DNA of 64,000 nt from Bacillus spongiae (GCF_037120725.1 NZ_JBBAXC010000008.1:62001-126000), one strand, 5' to 3'; shown: positions 43,932-54,696, counted from the first letter of the stretch. Notes: generated from the letters alone by a model not told the origin. A program made the numbers and translations.

Positions 43932-44369
43932 TATGTCTAATTTGGTATTTATTTATTCAATTGTTAATAGGTAAGAAAGATAAATGAAGCAATAAGATAG
44001 ATTATAAATTTGATAGATTAAATAAATACTTAAATAGAAATACCTGATTTCATCGATAATTATAGGCGGTAATTTGTTTTGTGACTGGATGGTGGTTAAT
44101 CCAAATTCATTAAATAAAGAAGCATGTTGATAAAGAGGAAAATAAAATTTATTCGGTAAATATAAGCTTAATTAGTTTTGTTAAGTGAGAGTACATTTGA
44201 AAGTGTTGCTCATCTTATTGAAATATGGACATTTTTTAATGAAAGGATTCTTAAGTAAGGGGATTTCGTTCCTATAAAGAAGGTAACAAGTAAAGTGAAC
44301 GAACAGGATAGTTGATTCTCACACGGTCACTAGCTATACTCAGAGCATACTAGTTTTAGGAGGGTACCG
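43932..44369 (+). other. Non-coding stretch right of the peptide cassette
   Basis: About 440 AT-rich bases. No frame with a ribosome site was found on the plus side of promoter copy 2, so the repeated block serves the minus-strand peptide only. The end of this stretch should carry the promoter of the dehydrogenase gene; none is obvious. Confidence 0.4.
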
Positions 44370-45125
44370 ATGAAAGTTGCCATTATTACAGGAGGTTCAA
44401 AAGGGTTAGGAGCTGCTCTTGCCACTGAAATGTTTCAATATGGAATGAAGGTTATTTCTGTTGCTAGAACAAGAAATGAGAAGCTAGAACAGATTGCTAA
44501 AGAAAACCAGGCCGTTTTTGAACAGTACCAATGTGATTTATCAAACAGAAAAGAAACAGAAGAATTATTTTCTAGCATTAGTAAGGAATTATTACAGCAA
44601 AATGCTAGTACTATTCATATTGTAAATAATGCAGCAGTCGTCGGTCCTATTGAGAAGATAGGAAGGATCTCATCTGAAGAATTAGAGAAAAGTCTTCATA
44701 TAAATATCTTGGCTCCGATGCTCATTAACAATATGTTTACAGCCGTATTTCAGAATACTTCAACACAATTAATCGTCGTGAATATTACTTCTGGTGCTGC
44801 CAATCACCCTGTTCATGGTTGGAGTGTTTATGGACCAACGAAAGCTGCACTTGATTTATATACAGAAACAGCCGCATTAGAGCAGACAGAAGGGGAGCAA
44901 AAGCCTGTGTTCATTTCCTTTAACCCAGGTGTGATGGATACGGAAATGCAGACAGAAATTCGCTCAGCGACAAAGGACAATTTTAAGGATGTTGAAAAGT
45001 TTAAAGAGTACAAAGAGAAGAGTATTTTAAGAACGCCTAACCTTGTAGCTGAAAAACTAGCCAAACTAATGACGGGTGAATCATTAGAAACGGGAAAAGT
45101 ATACAAAATTAACGATCTACTGTAG
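44370..45125 (+). CDS. Short-chain dehydrogenase/reductase (YueD-like)
   Basis: A 251-residue Rossmann protein: TGGSKGLG cofactor loop (about 8-15), VNNAA, catalytic Ser in NITSGAA and YxxxK in VYGPTKAALDLY. The arrangement and length resemble YueD, the benzil reductase forming (S)-benzoin. An Arg after strand 2 (SVARTRNE) suggests NADPH. The natural substrate is unknown. TAGGAGGGT precedes the ATG, and a terminator follows. Confidence 0.9.
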   Translation: MKVAIITGGSKGLGAALATEMFQYGMKVISVARTRNEKLEQIAKENQAVFEQYQCDLSNRKETEELFSSISKELLQQNASTIHIVNNAAVVGPIEKIGRISSEELEKSLHINILAPMLINNMFTAVFQNTSTQLIVVNITSGAANHPVHGWSVYGPTKAALDLYTETAALEQTEGEQKPVFISFNPGVMDTEMQTEIRSATKDNFKDVEKFKEYKEKSILRTPNLVAEKLAKLMTGESLETGKVYKINDLL

Positions 45126-45153
45126 AACGGATGAATAATCATCCGTTTTTTTG
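45126..45153 (+). terminator. Terminator of the YueD-like gene
   Basis: An eight-bp ACGGATGA/TCATCCGT stem followed by seven T residues. Confidence 0.9.
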
Positions 45154-45266
45154 TAAAAAGAAATTGATTACGTTCTTTCTTAAATAGGCAGATTGTTGTG
45201 TCGCATCATTGTCGTTATGGAAAAAGGAAATACGTGGCATGCTAGGGACATGAAGGAGGAATGTCT

Positions 45267-46037
45267 ATGCCAAGATGCCTAGTAAAGGATACGTCGATTT
45301 ATTATGAAGTGATTGGAGAAGGAACACCCTTATTACTGATTCATCCTCCAGGATTGGGTAGGGAGATATTCTATCAACAACGAGTGTTGAGGGAATCCTA
45401 TCAACTAGTTATGCCTGATTTAGGGGGACATGGAGATAGTGGTGGAAAAGTACTTTTTACAATAACAGAGTATGTTGAACAGTTGGTTCACATTATTGAA
45501 GAAATTAGAATTTCCTCCTTGTTCATATGCGGGTATTCTGCTGGTGGCATTATTGCACAAGAGCTAGGTAAACGTATTCCAGATAAAGTAAAAGGAATGA
45601 TTTTATTAGGTGGGTATCCAAAGGTAGTAGATAAACGTTTAAAAGTAATGCATAAATTAGGAATCTATATGTTAAAGCATCATCCTAATCGCTTAATGTC
45701 ACTCTTAGCCAAGGTACATAGCACGAACTCTGACGTGAAGGCAAAGCTGGAAAATCATATGAAAAAATCATATGTTCCAAATTGGTCATATTTCTATGAG
45801 CAGTCTTATCATTATAATGGAACTGAAACGATACATAAGCTTTGTTTCCCATTACTACTCGTATACGGTAAGAAAGCCGATTGGGTAAACAATCAATCAC
45901 GGTTTTATCAAGACAATATCCTGCAACAAAAAGTTTTTATTAAAGGCGGAACGCATGAAATTCCGTCGAAATTTCCTCAGCAATGTAATGAAGCAATTCA
46001 ACAATTTATAAAGAAATTATCTCTTCTTTCACCATAG
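45267..46037 (+). CDS. Alpha/beta hydrolase
   Basis: I use ATG 45267, six bases after AAGGAGGA; ATG 45261 touches the site. The 256-residue protein has HPPGLGREIFYQQ (oxyanion region), nucleophile GYSAGG, acid in YGKKADWV and His in KGGTHEIP. It is cytoplasmic and of unknown substrate. The next gene follows after about 55 bases and may be co-transcribed. Confidence 0.88.
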   Translation: MPRCLVKDTSIYYEVIGEGTPLLLIHPPGLGREIFYQQRVLRESYQLVMPDLGGHGDSGGKVLFTITEYVEQLVHIIEEIRISSLFICGYSAGGIIAQELGKRIPDKVKGMILLGGYPKVVDKRLKVMHKLGIYMLKHHPNRLMSLLAKVHSTNSDVKAKLENHMKKSYVPNWSYFYEQSYHYNGTETIHKLCFPLLLVYGKKADWVNNQSRFYQDNILQQKVFIKGGTHEIPSKFPQQCNEAIQQFIKKLSLLSP

Positions 46038-46093
46038 TTAAAAGAAAAACATTCACTGACTATAAGGGGTATTATTACAGAAAGGAAGGTTCT

Positions 46094-46729
46094 ATGGGAA
46101 TTCACCATTATTTTAAAAGTTTATCCGATTTAGAGAAAATTTATCGTTGTCCAGGGAAGTTCAAGTATGATGAGCATTCTGTTGCAAGTCATTCGTTTAA
46201 AGTGACAAAAATTGCTCAATTTTTGGGGACAGTAGAAGAAGCTGAAGGACAAAAAGTGGACTGGAAAACGTTATACGAAAAAGCTTTAAATCATGATTAT
46301 GCGGAACTCTTTACTGGAGATATTAAGACACCTGTAAAATATGCTTCAGAGGAACTGCGACGATTATTTAGTGAAGTGGAGGAGGAAATGGCAGATAAAT
46401 TTGTAAAAAAAGAAATTCCATTACCTTATCAAGCGGTATATATGCACCGCTTCCAAGAGGGAAAAGATGATACATTAGAAGGAAATATCTTATCAGTCGC
46501 TGATAAAATTGACCTTTTATATGAATCGTTTGGTGAAATTCAAAAAGGAAATCCAGAACCATTATTTTTCGAGATTTATCAAGAAGCACTCAGTACAATA
46601 TTGAAATTTAAGGAATTAACCTCAGTAACCTATTTTTTAGAGGAAGTTTTACCGGACATGCTATCAGAGAAATTTATTCCACAAAACGAATTAAGGCTGA
46701 TTACCAAAAAGATTATTGAACGCTCTTAA
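46094..46729 (+). CDS. HD-domain phosphohydrolase of the YfbR type
   Basis: A 211-residue protein with metal ligands in EHSVASHSFKVTKIAQF, the HD pair in ALNHDYAELFTGDI and a later Asp in SVADKIDLLYESF. The order H...HD...D and the opening LEKIYRCPGKFKYDEHSVASHS match YfbR-like 5'-deoxynucleotidases. The nucleotide substrate is inferred from the family. AAAGGAAGG precedes the start. Confidence 0.88.
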   Translation: MGIHHYFKSLSDLEKIYRCPGKFKYDEHSVASHSFKVTKIAQFLGTVEEAEGQKVDWKTLYEKALNHDYAELFTGDIKTPVKYASEELRRLFSEVEEEMADKFVKKEIPLPYQAVYMHRFQEGKDDTLEGNILSVADKIDLLYESFGEIQKGNPEPLFFEIYQEALSTILKFKELTSVTYFLEEVLPDMLSEKFIPQNELRLITKKIIERS

Positions 46730-46804
46730 CGAGAATATTCCTTTTCACCATGTCAGGAATAAGGTAAGATGAAAGGTGGAAATAAGTAGGGAGTGACCAT
46801 CTGA

Positions 46805-47035
46805 ATGACCAAGTTGCTTTTAGCCATTTTCTTACCAGGGTTATTAGTTATGTTTTTTGCAAGGGTTACGTTTAATCACGTTGTTGCGCTCCTTTTAACG
46901 GTTGCCCTAATAGCAGCTTCTGTCTATAAAGGGTACACTGATACATGGTTGCTAATCGTTGTCGATGCAGCCTCATTAACGGCGGGTTTTTGGAGCGCTA
47001 ATCGAATGAGGACTAATGCGAATAAAAGTGCTTAA
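46805..47035 (+). CDS. csbA: General-stress membrane protein CsbA
   Basis: At 76 residues with two to three hydrophobic segments (LLLAIFLPGLLVMFFARV, VVALLLTVALIAAS, WLLIVVDAASLTAGFW) it matches CsbA in length and sequence style. It lies just ahead of uvrBA, as in B. subtilis. The function is unknown; in B. subtilis it is sigma-B-controlled. I found no clear sigma-B promoter here. Confidence 0.88.
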   Translation: MTKLLLAIFLPGLLVMFFARVTFNHVVALLLTVALIAASVYKGYTDTWLLIVVDAASLTAGFWSANRMRTNANKSA

Positions 47036-47070
47036 GAAGAAGGATCGTATCTTCCATCTTAAGCACTTTT
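47024..47070 (+). terminator. Terminator overlapping the end of csbA
   Basis: A 14-bp stem (47024-47037 with 47057-47070) is interrupted by an inner AGAAGGAT/ATCTTCC stem, and is followed by TTATT. Confidence 0.8.
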
Positions 47071-47121
47071 ATTATTGAAAAAAAGAATGTTCTATCGGGA
47101 AGACTTTATTCACTCTGAAGT

Positions 47122-47166
47122 AGAAAAAGCGAATTATCCTTGCAATAGGGATAATTCGCTTTTTCT
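47122..47166. terminator. Second strong hairpin between csbA and uvrB
   Basis: Perfect 18-bp arms (47122-47139 with 47149-47166), nine-base loop, A/T-rich outer ends. Together with the previous terminator it fully insulates uvrBA. Confidence 0.85.
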
Positions 47167-47324
47167 ATTGCGCATATGTTGGGCGAAAGTGATAAATGGT
47201 GTCTTTAATTGCTTGCTTAAAAAGGCAAAAGCCTATACAAAAGAGGATTTCGTTCATAATTGTACGAACAAAAAAACTGGACGGCGACTGTAAATCTAAC
47301 ATTATAAGTAGTTTTATAAAAAAT

Positions 47325-47338
47325 CAAACAAACGTTCG
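47325..47338 (+). promoter_or_regulatory. LexA (DinR) box upstream of uvrB
   Basis: CAAACAAACGTTCG matches the Bacillus SOS operator CGAACRNRYGTTYG at all positions except one. uvrBA is a known SOS operon. TGGTAAAAT (47368-47376) downstream may be its extended -10 box. Confidence 0.85.
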
Positions 47339-47456
47339 CTTTTTGGTGGTTTATCCTGTTTCTTTTGTGGTAAAATGAGAATAAAGTGGAAAGCGTAATC
47401 AATTGTTTAAAATGGACGCGTTAGTTGAAGCGGTGACGCAGATGGGAGGCAGTACA

Positions 47457-49436
47457 GTGGATAATTTTCAGTTGAAATCTAAATATCAACCTCAAGGAGA
47501 CCAACCGAAAGCAATTCAGAAGATTGTTGAAGGCATCAATGAGGGGAAGCGTCATCAAACCTTGTTAGGAGCAACTGGTACGGGTAAAACTTTTACAATG
47601 TCGAATGTGATTGAGAAAGTGAAGAAACCGACTTTAGTTATTGCTCATAATAAAACATTAGCAGGACAACTTTATAGTGAGTTCAAGGAGTTTTTCCCAG
47701 ACAACGCAGTAGAGTATTTTGTTAGTTATTATGATTATTATCAACCAGAAGCCTACGTCCCTCAAACGGATACATTCATTGAAAAGGATGCTAGCATTAA
47801 TGATGAGATTGATAAGCTTAGACATTCAGCTACCTCATCATTATTTGAACGTAAGGATGTCATCGTGATTGCGAGTGTATCCTGTATATACGGTTTGGGT
47901 TCTCCTGAAGAGTATCGGGAGCTTGTCGTCTCCCTTCGAGTTGGAATGGAGCTTGAGAGGAATCAGTTGCTTCATAAGTTAGTTGACGTACAATATGAAC
48001 GAAACGATATTGATTTTCGCCGGGGTACGTTCAGGGTGCGGGGAGATGTTGTTGAAATTTTTCCTGCATCAAGAGACGAGCAGTGTATACGTGTTGAATT
48101 TTTTGGCGATGAAATAGACCGGATTAGAGAGATAGACTCCCTTACAGGGGAAGTGGTAGCAGAGCGAGATCATGTCGCTATTTTCCCAGCATCTCACTTT
48201 GTAACGAGAGAGGAGAAGATGCGTTTAGCCATTGAAAATATTGAGAAAGAGCTAGAAGAGCAGCTAACGATTCTTCGTGAAGAAGACAAACTTCTAGAGG
48301 CTCAACGATTAGAACAACGGACCCGCTATGATTTAGAAATGATGCGTGAAATGGGTTTTTGCTCCGGAATTGAGAATTATTCACGTCATTTAACTTTACG
48401 ACCATCTGGTTCGACCCCATATACTTTATTGGATTATTTTCCTGAAGATTTTTTAATGATTATTGATGAGTCCCACGTGACACTTCCACAAGTTCGCGGG
48501 ATGTATAACGGAGATCAAGCACGTAAAAAAGTGCTTGTTGACCATGGGTTTCGCTTGCCATCGGCCATGGACAATCGGCCGTTGCAGTTTAATGAATTTG
48601 AGAAGAAAACAAATCAACTTGTATATGTAACCGCCACACCAGGTCCATATGAAATAGAACATAGTCCGAAAATGGTGGAGCAAATTATTCGTCCGACCGG
48701 ATTATTAGACCCGACGATAGAGGTCAAGCCAATTGAGGGACAAATAGATGATCTTGTAGATGAAATTCAAGAGCGTATAAACCGAAATGAGCGGACGCTA
48801 GTAACGACATTAACGAAGAAAATGTCAGAAGATTTAACAGATTATTTGAAGGAATTAGGGATTAAAGTGCAATATTTGCATTCTGAAGTGAAGACATTAG
48901 AACGAATAGAGATTATACGGGAATTAAGGTTAGGTAAATATGATGTACTCGTAGGAATTAATTTACTAAGAGAGGGTCTTGATATTCCAGAAGTATCTTT
49001 AGTGACAATATTAGATGCTGATAAAGAAGGCTTTTTACGGTCGGAACGCTCCTTAATCCAAACGATGGGTCGGGCCGCTCGAAATGCAAACGGTCACGTT
49101 ATTATGTATGCAGATAAAATGACGGATTCTATGCAAAAAGCAATCGATGAGACGAAGCGTCGTCGTGAAATTCAAATGGAATACAATGAAAAGCATGATA
49201 TTGTTCCAAGAACCATTCAGAAGGAAATTCGTGAAGTAATACGAGCCTCGCATGCTGCGGAGGAGTCAGCAGAATATACACCAGCTACACAAGCGACGAA
49301 GAAATTAACCAAAACTGAAAAAGAGAATTTATTAACTCAACTTGAAGGAGATATGAAGGATGCAGCCAAAGCACTTGACTTTGAAAGAGCTGCGCAGTTA
49401 AGGGATACAATATTAGAGTTAAAAGCGGAAGGATGA
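47457..49436 (+). CDS. uvrB: Excinuclease ABC subunit B
   Basis: The likely start is GTG 47457 (GGGAGGC upstream), giving 659 residues; TTG 47403 would add an atypical N terminus. Features are Walker A GATGTGKT, the beta-hairpin [21 protein letters not shown], the helicase DESHVTLPQ, the QTMGRAARN motif and a C-terminal UVR domain (about 615-655). UvrB verifies DNA damage with UvrA, then recruits UvrC. It lies seven bases ahead of uvrA. Confidence 0.97.
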   Translation: MDNFQLKSKYQPQGDQPKAIQKIVEGINEGKRHQTLLGATGTGKTFTMSNVIEKVKKPTLVIAHNKTLAGQLYSEFKEFFPDNAVEYFVSYYDYYQPEAYVPQTDTFIEKDASINDEIDKLRHSATSSLFERKDVIVIASVSCIYGLGSPEEYRELVVSLRVGMELERNQLLHKLVDVQYERNDIDFRRGTFRVRGDVVEIFPASRDEQCIRVEFFGDEIDRIREIDSLTGEVVAERDHVAIFPASHFVTREEKMRLAIENIEKELEEQLTILREEDKLLEAQRLEQRTRYDLEMMREMGFCSGIENYSRHLTLRPSGSTPYTLLDYFPEDFLMIIDESHVTLPQVRGMYNGDQARKKVLVDHGFRLPSAMDNRPLQFNEFEKKTNQLVYVTATPGPYEIEHSPKMVEQIIRPTGLLDPTIEVKPIEGQIDDLVDEIQERINRNERTLVTTLTKKMSEDLTDYLKELGIKVQYLHSEVKTLERIEIIRELRLGKYDVLVGINLLREGLDIPEVSLVTILDADKEGFLRSERSLIQTMGRAARNANGHVIMYADKMTDSMQKAIDETKRRREIQMEYNEKHDIVPRTIQKEIREVIRASHAAEESAEYTPATQATKKLTKTEKENLLTQLEGDMKDAAKALDFERAAQLRDTILELKAEG

Positions 49437-49443
49437 CCATGAA

Positions 49444-52317
49444 ATGGGTATTGATCATATTGTTGTAAAAGGAGCTAGGGCTCATAATTTAAAAAATATC
49501 GACGTCACAATCCCGAGGGATAAACTGGTCGTCTTAACAGGCTTATCTGGGTCAGGGAAATCCTCCCTTGCGTTTGATACAGTGTATGCGGAGGGACAAC
49601 GTCGTTATGTTGAATCATTATCAGCCTATGCACGCCAATTTCTTGGCCAAATGGATAAACCGGATGTTGATGCGATTGAAGGGCTTTCTCCAGCGATTTC
49701 TATCGATCAGAAAACGACGAGTCGAAATCCACGATCTACCGTTGGAACGGTGACGGAAATATATGACTACTTACGCCTTCTCTATGCAAGGGTCGGAAAA
49801 CCGATTTGTCCTAATCATGGAATTGAAATTACGTCTCAAACAATTGAACAAATGGTGGATCGTATTCTTGAATACCCAGAAAGAACAAAGCTCCAAGTAC
49901 TGGCACCGATTGTGTCAGGAAGAAAAGGAACGCATGTAAAAGCTTTGGAGGAAGTAAAGAAACAAGGGTATGTTCGTGTAAGAATTAATGGAGATATGCA
50001 TGATTTAAGTGAAGATATACAGCTTGAAAAAAATAAAAAACATAGCATTGAAGTAATTGTAGACAGAGTAGTCGTGAAAGAAGGAGTAGAGGCAAGGTTA
50101 GCGGATTCATTAGAAACAGCATTAAAGTTAGCTGAAGGCCGAGTGATTATTGACGTGATCGGAGAAGAAGAATTGTTATTTTCTGAACATCATGCTTGTC
50201 CTATTTGTGGCTTTTCAATTGGTGAGCTTGAGCCTCGCATGTTTTCTTTTAATTCTCCGTATGGAGCATGCCCAAGCTGTGATGGATTAGGAACAAAACT
50301 AGAAGTAGACAAGGAATTGATCATTCCAAATGACCAGTTGAGTTTAAAATCACATGCAATTGCTCCTTGGGAACCAACTAGTTCACAATATTATCCACAA
50401 TTGTTATCAGCTGTTGCCAATCACTATGGAATTGATATGGATGTTCCAGTGAAGGAGCTCGGTTCAGATCAACTTGATAAAATATTGTATGGGTCTGGAA
50501 ATGAACAAGTATATTTTCGTTATGAGAATGATTTTGGCCAAGTTCGAGAAAATCATATTCAATTTGAAGGAGTTATCGGCAATATTGAGCGCCGATATCG
50601 TGAAACGAGTTCAGATTATATTCGTGAACAAATGGAAAAGTATATGGCTCAGCAAGCATGCCCAACCTGTAAGGGACACCGCTTAAAGCCAGAGGCACTC
50701 TCTGTTAAAATAGCTGACCGTCATATTGGGGAAATCACTATTCTTTCCATTGAAGATGCGGATAAATTCTTCGAGATGTTATCACTTTCTGAAAAGGACA
50801 TGAAAATTGCCAATTTAATATTAAGAGAAATTCGTGAACGTTTAGGGTTTTTAGTCAACGTAGGGCTAGACTATTTGACGATGAGTAGAGCTGCAGGCAC
50901 TTTGTCTGGTGGAGAGGCCCAGCGGATTAGGCTTGCTACCCAAATCGGTTCTCGCTTAACGGGAGTTCTATATATTCTTGATGAGCCTTCCATTGGTTTA
51001 CATCAGCGCGATAATGACCGATTAATTGCCACGCTTCAAAATATGAGAGATATTGGGAATACACTTATTGTTGTTGAACATGATGAAGATACAATGCTTG
51101 CAGCAGATTATTTAATTGATGTTGGCCCAGGAGCAGGTGTACATGGTGGAGAAATCGTCGCTGCAGGTACCCCAGATGAAGTTATGAAAATGGACGATTC
51201 ATTAACAGGCCAGTATTTAGCTGGTAAGAAATTCATTCCTCTTCCTTTAGAACGTCGTAAAGAGGACGGGCGGTATGTCGAAATTATTGGGGCAAAGGAA
51301 AATAATCTAAAAAATGTTAGAGTCAAGTTTCCACTGGGAATGTTTATTGCCGTAACAGGGGTATCGGGTTCAGGAAAAAGTACGTTAATTAATGAAATCC
51401 TTCATAAGTCGTTAGCTCAAAAGCTTCATAGATCTAAAAGTAAGCCAGGTGTATATAAAGAAATTAAAGGTGTGGAGCATTTAGATAAAGTGATTGATAT
51501 TGATCAATCACCTATAGGACGAACTCCGCGCTCTAATCCTGCTACATATACTGGTGTGTTTGATGATATTCGTGACGTTTTTGCGACAACGAATGAAGCA
51601 AAGGTACGAGGCTATAAAAAGGGGAGGTTCTCCTTTAATGTAAAAGGTGGCCGTTGTGAAGCGTGTCGTGGTGATGGAATTATAAAAATTGAGATGCATT
51701 TCTTGCCGGATGTATATGTACCTTGTGAGGTTTGTCATGGAAAGAGATATAATCGTGAAACCCTTGAAGTAAAGTATAAAGGGAAGAACATAGCAGACGT
51801 TCTTAAAATGACGATTGAAGACGCTCTACCTTTTTTTGAAAACATTCCTAAAATTCACCGTAAGCTTCAAACCATTGCTGACGTAGGATTAGGATATATG
51901 GAATTAGGTCAACCCGCGACAACGTTATCCGGCGGTGAAGCGCAACGCGTAAAGCTGGCATCCGAACTACACCGTCGTTCGACTGGACGCTCACTATATA
52001 TTTTAGATGAACCTACAACGGGTTTACATGTGGATGATATTGCTCGACTACTGATTGTTTTACAGCGTCTTGTAGAAAACGGTGATACCGTCTTAGTAAT
52101 CGAACATAATCTTGATGTTATTAAAGCGGCTGATTATATTGTTGATCTAGGGCCTGAGGGAGGAGACAAAGGGGGGCAAATTATTGCCAAAGGTACTCCT
52201 GAAAAAGTAGCAGAAAAGATAGGGTCTTATACAGGGAAATATTTAAAGCCTATTCTTCAAAGGGATCGTGAAAGAATGAAGAAAAAGCTATTAGAGCATG
52301 AAAGTGTTTCATCGTAA
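49444..52317 (+). CDS. uvrA: Excinuclease ABC subunit A
   Basis: The 957-residue protein has the doubled ABC architecture: Walker [10 protein letters not shown] and GVSGSGKST, signatures [17 protein letters not shown] and [17 protein letters not shown], Walker [10 protein letters not shown] and LDEPTTGLH, and zinc sites CPICGF...CPSCDG and CEACRGDG...CEVCHG. It is the damage sensor of nucleotide excision repair, in operon with uvrB and under the same LexA box. Confidence 0.99.
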   Translation: MGIDHIVVKGARAHNLKNIDVTIPRDKLVVLTGLSGSGKSSLAFDTVYAEGQRRYVESLSAYARQFLGQMDKPDVDAIEGLSPAISIDQKTTSRNPRSTVGTVTEIYDYLRLLYARVGKPICPNHGIEITSQTIEQMVDRILEYPERTKLQVLAPIVSGRKGTHVKALEEVKKQGYVRVRINGDMHDLSEDIQLEKNKKHSIEVIVDRVVVKEGVEARLADSLETALKLAEGRVIIDVIGEEELLFSEHHACPICGFSIGELEPRMFSFNSPYGACPSCDGLGTKLEVDKELIIPNDQLSLKSHAIAPWEPTSSQYYPQLLSAVANHYGIDMDVPVKELGSDQLDKILYGSGNEQVYFRYENDFGQVRENHIQFEGVIGNIERRYRETSSDYIREQMEKYMAQQACPTCKGHRLKPEALSVKIADRHIGEITILSIEDADKFFEMLSLSEKDMKIANLILREIRERLGFLVNVGLDYLTMSRAAGTLSGGEAQRIRLATQIGSRLTGVLYILDEPSIGLHQRDNDRLIATLQNMRDIGNTLIVVEHDEDTMLAADYLIDVGPGAGVHGGEIVAAGTPDEVMKMDDSLTGQYLAGKKFIPLPLERRKEDGRYVEIIGAKENNLKNVRVKFPLGMFIAVTGVSGSGKSTLINEILHKSLAQKLHRSKSKPGVYKEIKGVEHLDKVIDIDQSPIGRTPRSNPATYTGVFDDIRDVFATTNEAKVRGYKKGRFSFNVKGGRCEACRGDGIIKIEMHFLPDVYVPCEVCHGKRYNRETLEVKYKGKNIADVLKMTIEDALPFFENIPKIHRKLQTIADVGLGYMELGQPATTLSGGEAQRVKLASELHRRSTGRSLYILDEPTTGLHVDDIARLLIVLQRLVENGDTVLVIEHNLDVIKAADYIVDLGPEGGDKGGQIIAKGTPEKVAEKIGSYTGKYLKPILQRDRERMKKKLLEHESVSS

Positions 52318-52440
52318 GGAACCATGCTGTAGCATCCTGTTTGGAAGGTGAAATTTAGTATTAGTGGTGGGAGCAAAGCATAAAAATGAGAGAAATGATG
52401 TCTTTCTCCCTTAACTATAGTGTTACAGACGGGTATAAAG

Positions 52441-52606
52441 AAAGAGGCTGGGACAGAAGCATTCCAGCCAAAGGAAAAACCGAACTATAATGAAAAACTC
52501 TAATATAGAGTTCCAATATAGTTCGGTTTTTGTAATTATAACTCTTGTTATATAATAAATTATTCGGCTTAGAGAATGGTACATTTAGTTTTGTCCCAGC
52601 CTCTTT
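52441..52606. repeat. 166-base nested palindromic element (GAGGCTGGGACA type)
   Basis: Perfect 15-bp inverted ends (52441-52455 with 52592-52606) enclose a second perfect 15-bp stem (52475-52489 with 52517-52531) and an innermost AACTC/GAGTT hairpin (about 52496-52512). The terminal GAGGCTGGGACA sequence recurs in intergenic DNA of many Firmicutes as I recall. It may be a miniature mobile or RNA-structured repeat. The rest of the 52318-52672 gap is featureless. Confidence 0.75.
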
Positions 52607-52672
52607 TATTTTCAGTTTCGACGAAACTTTTTTAACGTTTAACCGTACCTATTAATAAAGGAGATGAAAACG

Positions 52673-52987
52673 ATGGAAACGAATAAGATATTATCATCCT
52701 TATCGTATTTTAGCATTTTTTTCGCAGGTTTTGTTTTTCCGTTAGTCGTCTTTTTCGTGTCAACGGATAAAGAAGTAAAAGGTCATGCTATGAAAGCTTT
52801 AATTTCTCATATTATTCCCATTATCGGAGTACCATTTCTTTTACTTTCCATATTTTTTGATATTGGTGTCATCGCTACAGGGAGTGGAATTCCATTTTTT
52901 CTAATAAGTTCAATTGCCATTTACTTAATATTTGTGATGATTATAGTAATATGGAATGTATATAAAGGTGTGAAAGTACTTCTGTAG
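52673..52987 (+). CDS. DUF4870-family membrane protein (YvlA-like)
   Basis: I choose ATG 52673, nine bases after AAAGGAG; ATG 52664 touches the site. The 104-residue protein has three predicted helices and the pattern SYFSIFFAGFVFPLVVFFVSTDKEVKGHAMKALISH of DUF4870. Function unknown. It heads a group with yvlB and yvlD, so it corresponds to yvlA by position. Confidence 0.8.
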   Translation: METNKILSSLSYFSIFFAGFVFPLVVFFVSTDKEVKGHAMKALISHIIPIIGVPFLLLSIFFDIGVIATGSGIPFFLISSIAIYLIFVMIIVIWNVYKGVKVLL

Positions 52988-53005
52988 TAAGGAGGAGAGA
53001 TGAGG

Positions 53006-54088
53006 ATGAATAAAGAACGAAAAAGGATATTAGAGATGGTGGAAAGTGGTGCTTTGTCAGCACAAGAGGCATTAACATTACTAGAAGCGTTAGACCAGGC
53101 TGAAAAGAAAAGTAAAGAGAAGGAAGAAAAAATCATTAATGAATTGGTTATTTCGACTAAAAAAGAGAAAAAAGATGACGGTCCTAATTTCAATTCTACG
53201 AAAGAAAAGGTTATGGACTTTGTACAGTCTACCCTTCAAAAGGTTAAAAATCTTGATTTAGATTTTCAATTTGGTCAATCAGTAACGTTCTCTCATGTTT
53301 TCCAGCATAGCGGTGATGGTATTCAACAAATTGAATTGGATTTATTTAACGGAAATATTGAGATTATTCCTTGGGATCAGAGGGACGTTCGAATGGAATG
53401 TCACGTAAAGGTTTACAGAACAGAGGATGTGGAAGAAGCCCGGAAAATATTTTTAGATAATACAACGTTTTCAGTTGAAAAGGGACATTTATTTTTTTTA
53501 ATGCCGTATAAGTGGATAAAAATAGATACGGCCCTTTATTTACCGAAGTGTCAATTTGAAAAGTTATCCGTTAAAACATTCAACGGAGGATTAGTGGGTA
53601 AAGAACTAATTGTAAACGATTTTCGTTTTAAAACGGCTAACGGAAAATTACGAACGAAGAAATTAATCACTCAGTCTATTGACGCTGAAACAGCTAACGG
53701 AGCATTGATTCTTGAGCAATGTGTTAGTAGGAAGGTAGAAGCTGAGACGATTCACGGGAGTATTTTGTTTCAGGGCGAAAGTGAGCGCATTGATCTTCAA
53801 TCTTTAAGTGGTACGGTTGAATGCGAATTAATCGGAGATAACAGCGAAACATTACACATGAAAACCGTTACAGGAAATATTAACATGACGATACCAAATG
53901 AACAGTCTATTAACGGTGAATTAAAATCAAACCTCGGTAACTTTAATATAAGACTGTCAGATATTACAATATTAGAAGAAAAAAATGAACTAGTTCAAAA
54001 ACAACTCCAGTTTACAAAAAAGGGGTTATTACCAAGACAATTGCATGTGTTTGCTGATACAAAAACAGGTTCAGTTAAAATTCAATAG
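53006..54088 (+). CDS. yvlB: YvlB-like DUF4097 protein with SHOCT-like N terminus
   Basis: ATG 53006 is spaced eight bases from GGAGGAG (53000 is possible too). The roughly 360-residue protein has an N-terminal short helical module (RKRILEMVESGALSAQEALTLLEAL, SHOCT-like) and a long beta-helical DUF4097 domain with repeated short strands (for example KTANGKLRTKKL, ETANGALILEQC, ETIHGSILFQ, KTVTGNINMTIP). In B. subtilis the yvlABCD operon is in the sigma-W cell-envelope regulon; its function is unsettled. Confidence 0.85.
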   Translation: MNKERKRILEMVESGALSAQEALTLLEALDQAEKKSKEKEEKIINELVISTKKEKKDDGPNFNSTKEKVMDFVQSTLQKVKNLDLDFQFGQSVTFSHVFQHSGDGIQQIELDLFNGNIEIIPWDQRDVRMECHVKVYRTEDVEEARKIFLDNTTFSVEKGHLFFLMPYKWIKIDTALYLPKCQFEKLSVKTFNGGLVGKELIVNDFRFKTANGKLRTKKLITQSIDAETANGALILEQCVSRKVEAETIHGSILFQGESERIDLQSLSGTVECELIGDNSETLHMKTVTGNINMTIPNEQSINGELKSNLGNFNIRLSDITILEEKNELVQKQLQFTKKGLLPRQLHVFADTKTGSVKIQ

Positions 54089-54211
54089 AGTAATTTTGGA
54101 AGTACTTTACTCATATTTTTAGACTAATGCAAGCAAGTTTTGTTGTTGAGCAATTTATTTTATATGCACCTTATAATTATATTGATGAACGAAAGGATGT
54201 AGGATAAGAGA

Positions 54212-54559
54212 GTGAAATGGTTATTTACAATTATCATTAACGCGGTATTGTTTCTGGCACTTGACGGTTATTTCGATTCCTTTAGTGTTTCCAGTTTTGG
54301 CGCGGCAATCGGCGCTAGCTTTATTCTATCGATTTTAAATGTTTTAGTCCGTCCCATTTTAATAATATTAACCCTTCCAGTAACAATTGTTACTTTAGGC
54401 TTATTTTTATTTGTTATTAATGCTACTACGTTAATGCTGACTGAATGGATTATGGGAGATGCATTTGACATTTCAAGTTTTGGAATGGCGTTGCTTGCTT
54501 CAATCCTTATATCAATCGCAAATCTCCTTTTTCAAAAAGTGATTTTTGATAAAGAATAA
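54212..54559 (+). CDS. yvlD: YvlD-like phage-holin-4 family membrane protein
   Basis: A 115-residue protein from a GTG start, with four hydrophobic helices and the family segment ASFILSILNVLVRPILIILTLPVTIVTLGLFLFVINA. Function unknown; it is part of the sigma-W-linked yvl group in B. subtilis. The PspC-like yvlC expected between yvlB and yvlD is absent; only 123 bases separate them. Confidence 0.88.
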   Translation: MKWLFTIIINAVLFLALDGYFDSFSVSSFGAAIGASFILSILNVLVRPILIILTLPVTIVTLGLFLFVINATTLMLTEWIMGDAFDISSFGMALLASILISIANLLFQKVIFDKE

Positions 54560-54566
54560 TAGTCTT

Positions 54567-54601
54567 AAAAAGCCGTTCTTTTTGGGGAGCGGCTTTTAGC
54601 T
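54567..54601 (+). terminator. Terminator of the yvl group
   Basis: AAAAGCCGTTC pairs with GAGCGGCTTTT (one G-U pair, nine-base loop). Confidence 0.8.
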
Positions 54602-54696
54602 ATTAATACCGAAGGGTGAGAATCGAAGAGAGCAACGTTAGAGAGGAAATGTAAAAACGGAGTTGTTTCTTTGAACATTTCTTCTAAAATTAAATA

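Noticed and set aside
47075-47293. Plus-strand frame between csbA and uvrB
   Set aside because: It is formed by reading through the perfect 47122-47166 hairpin; no coding character.
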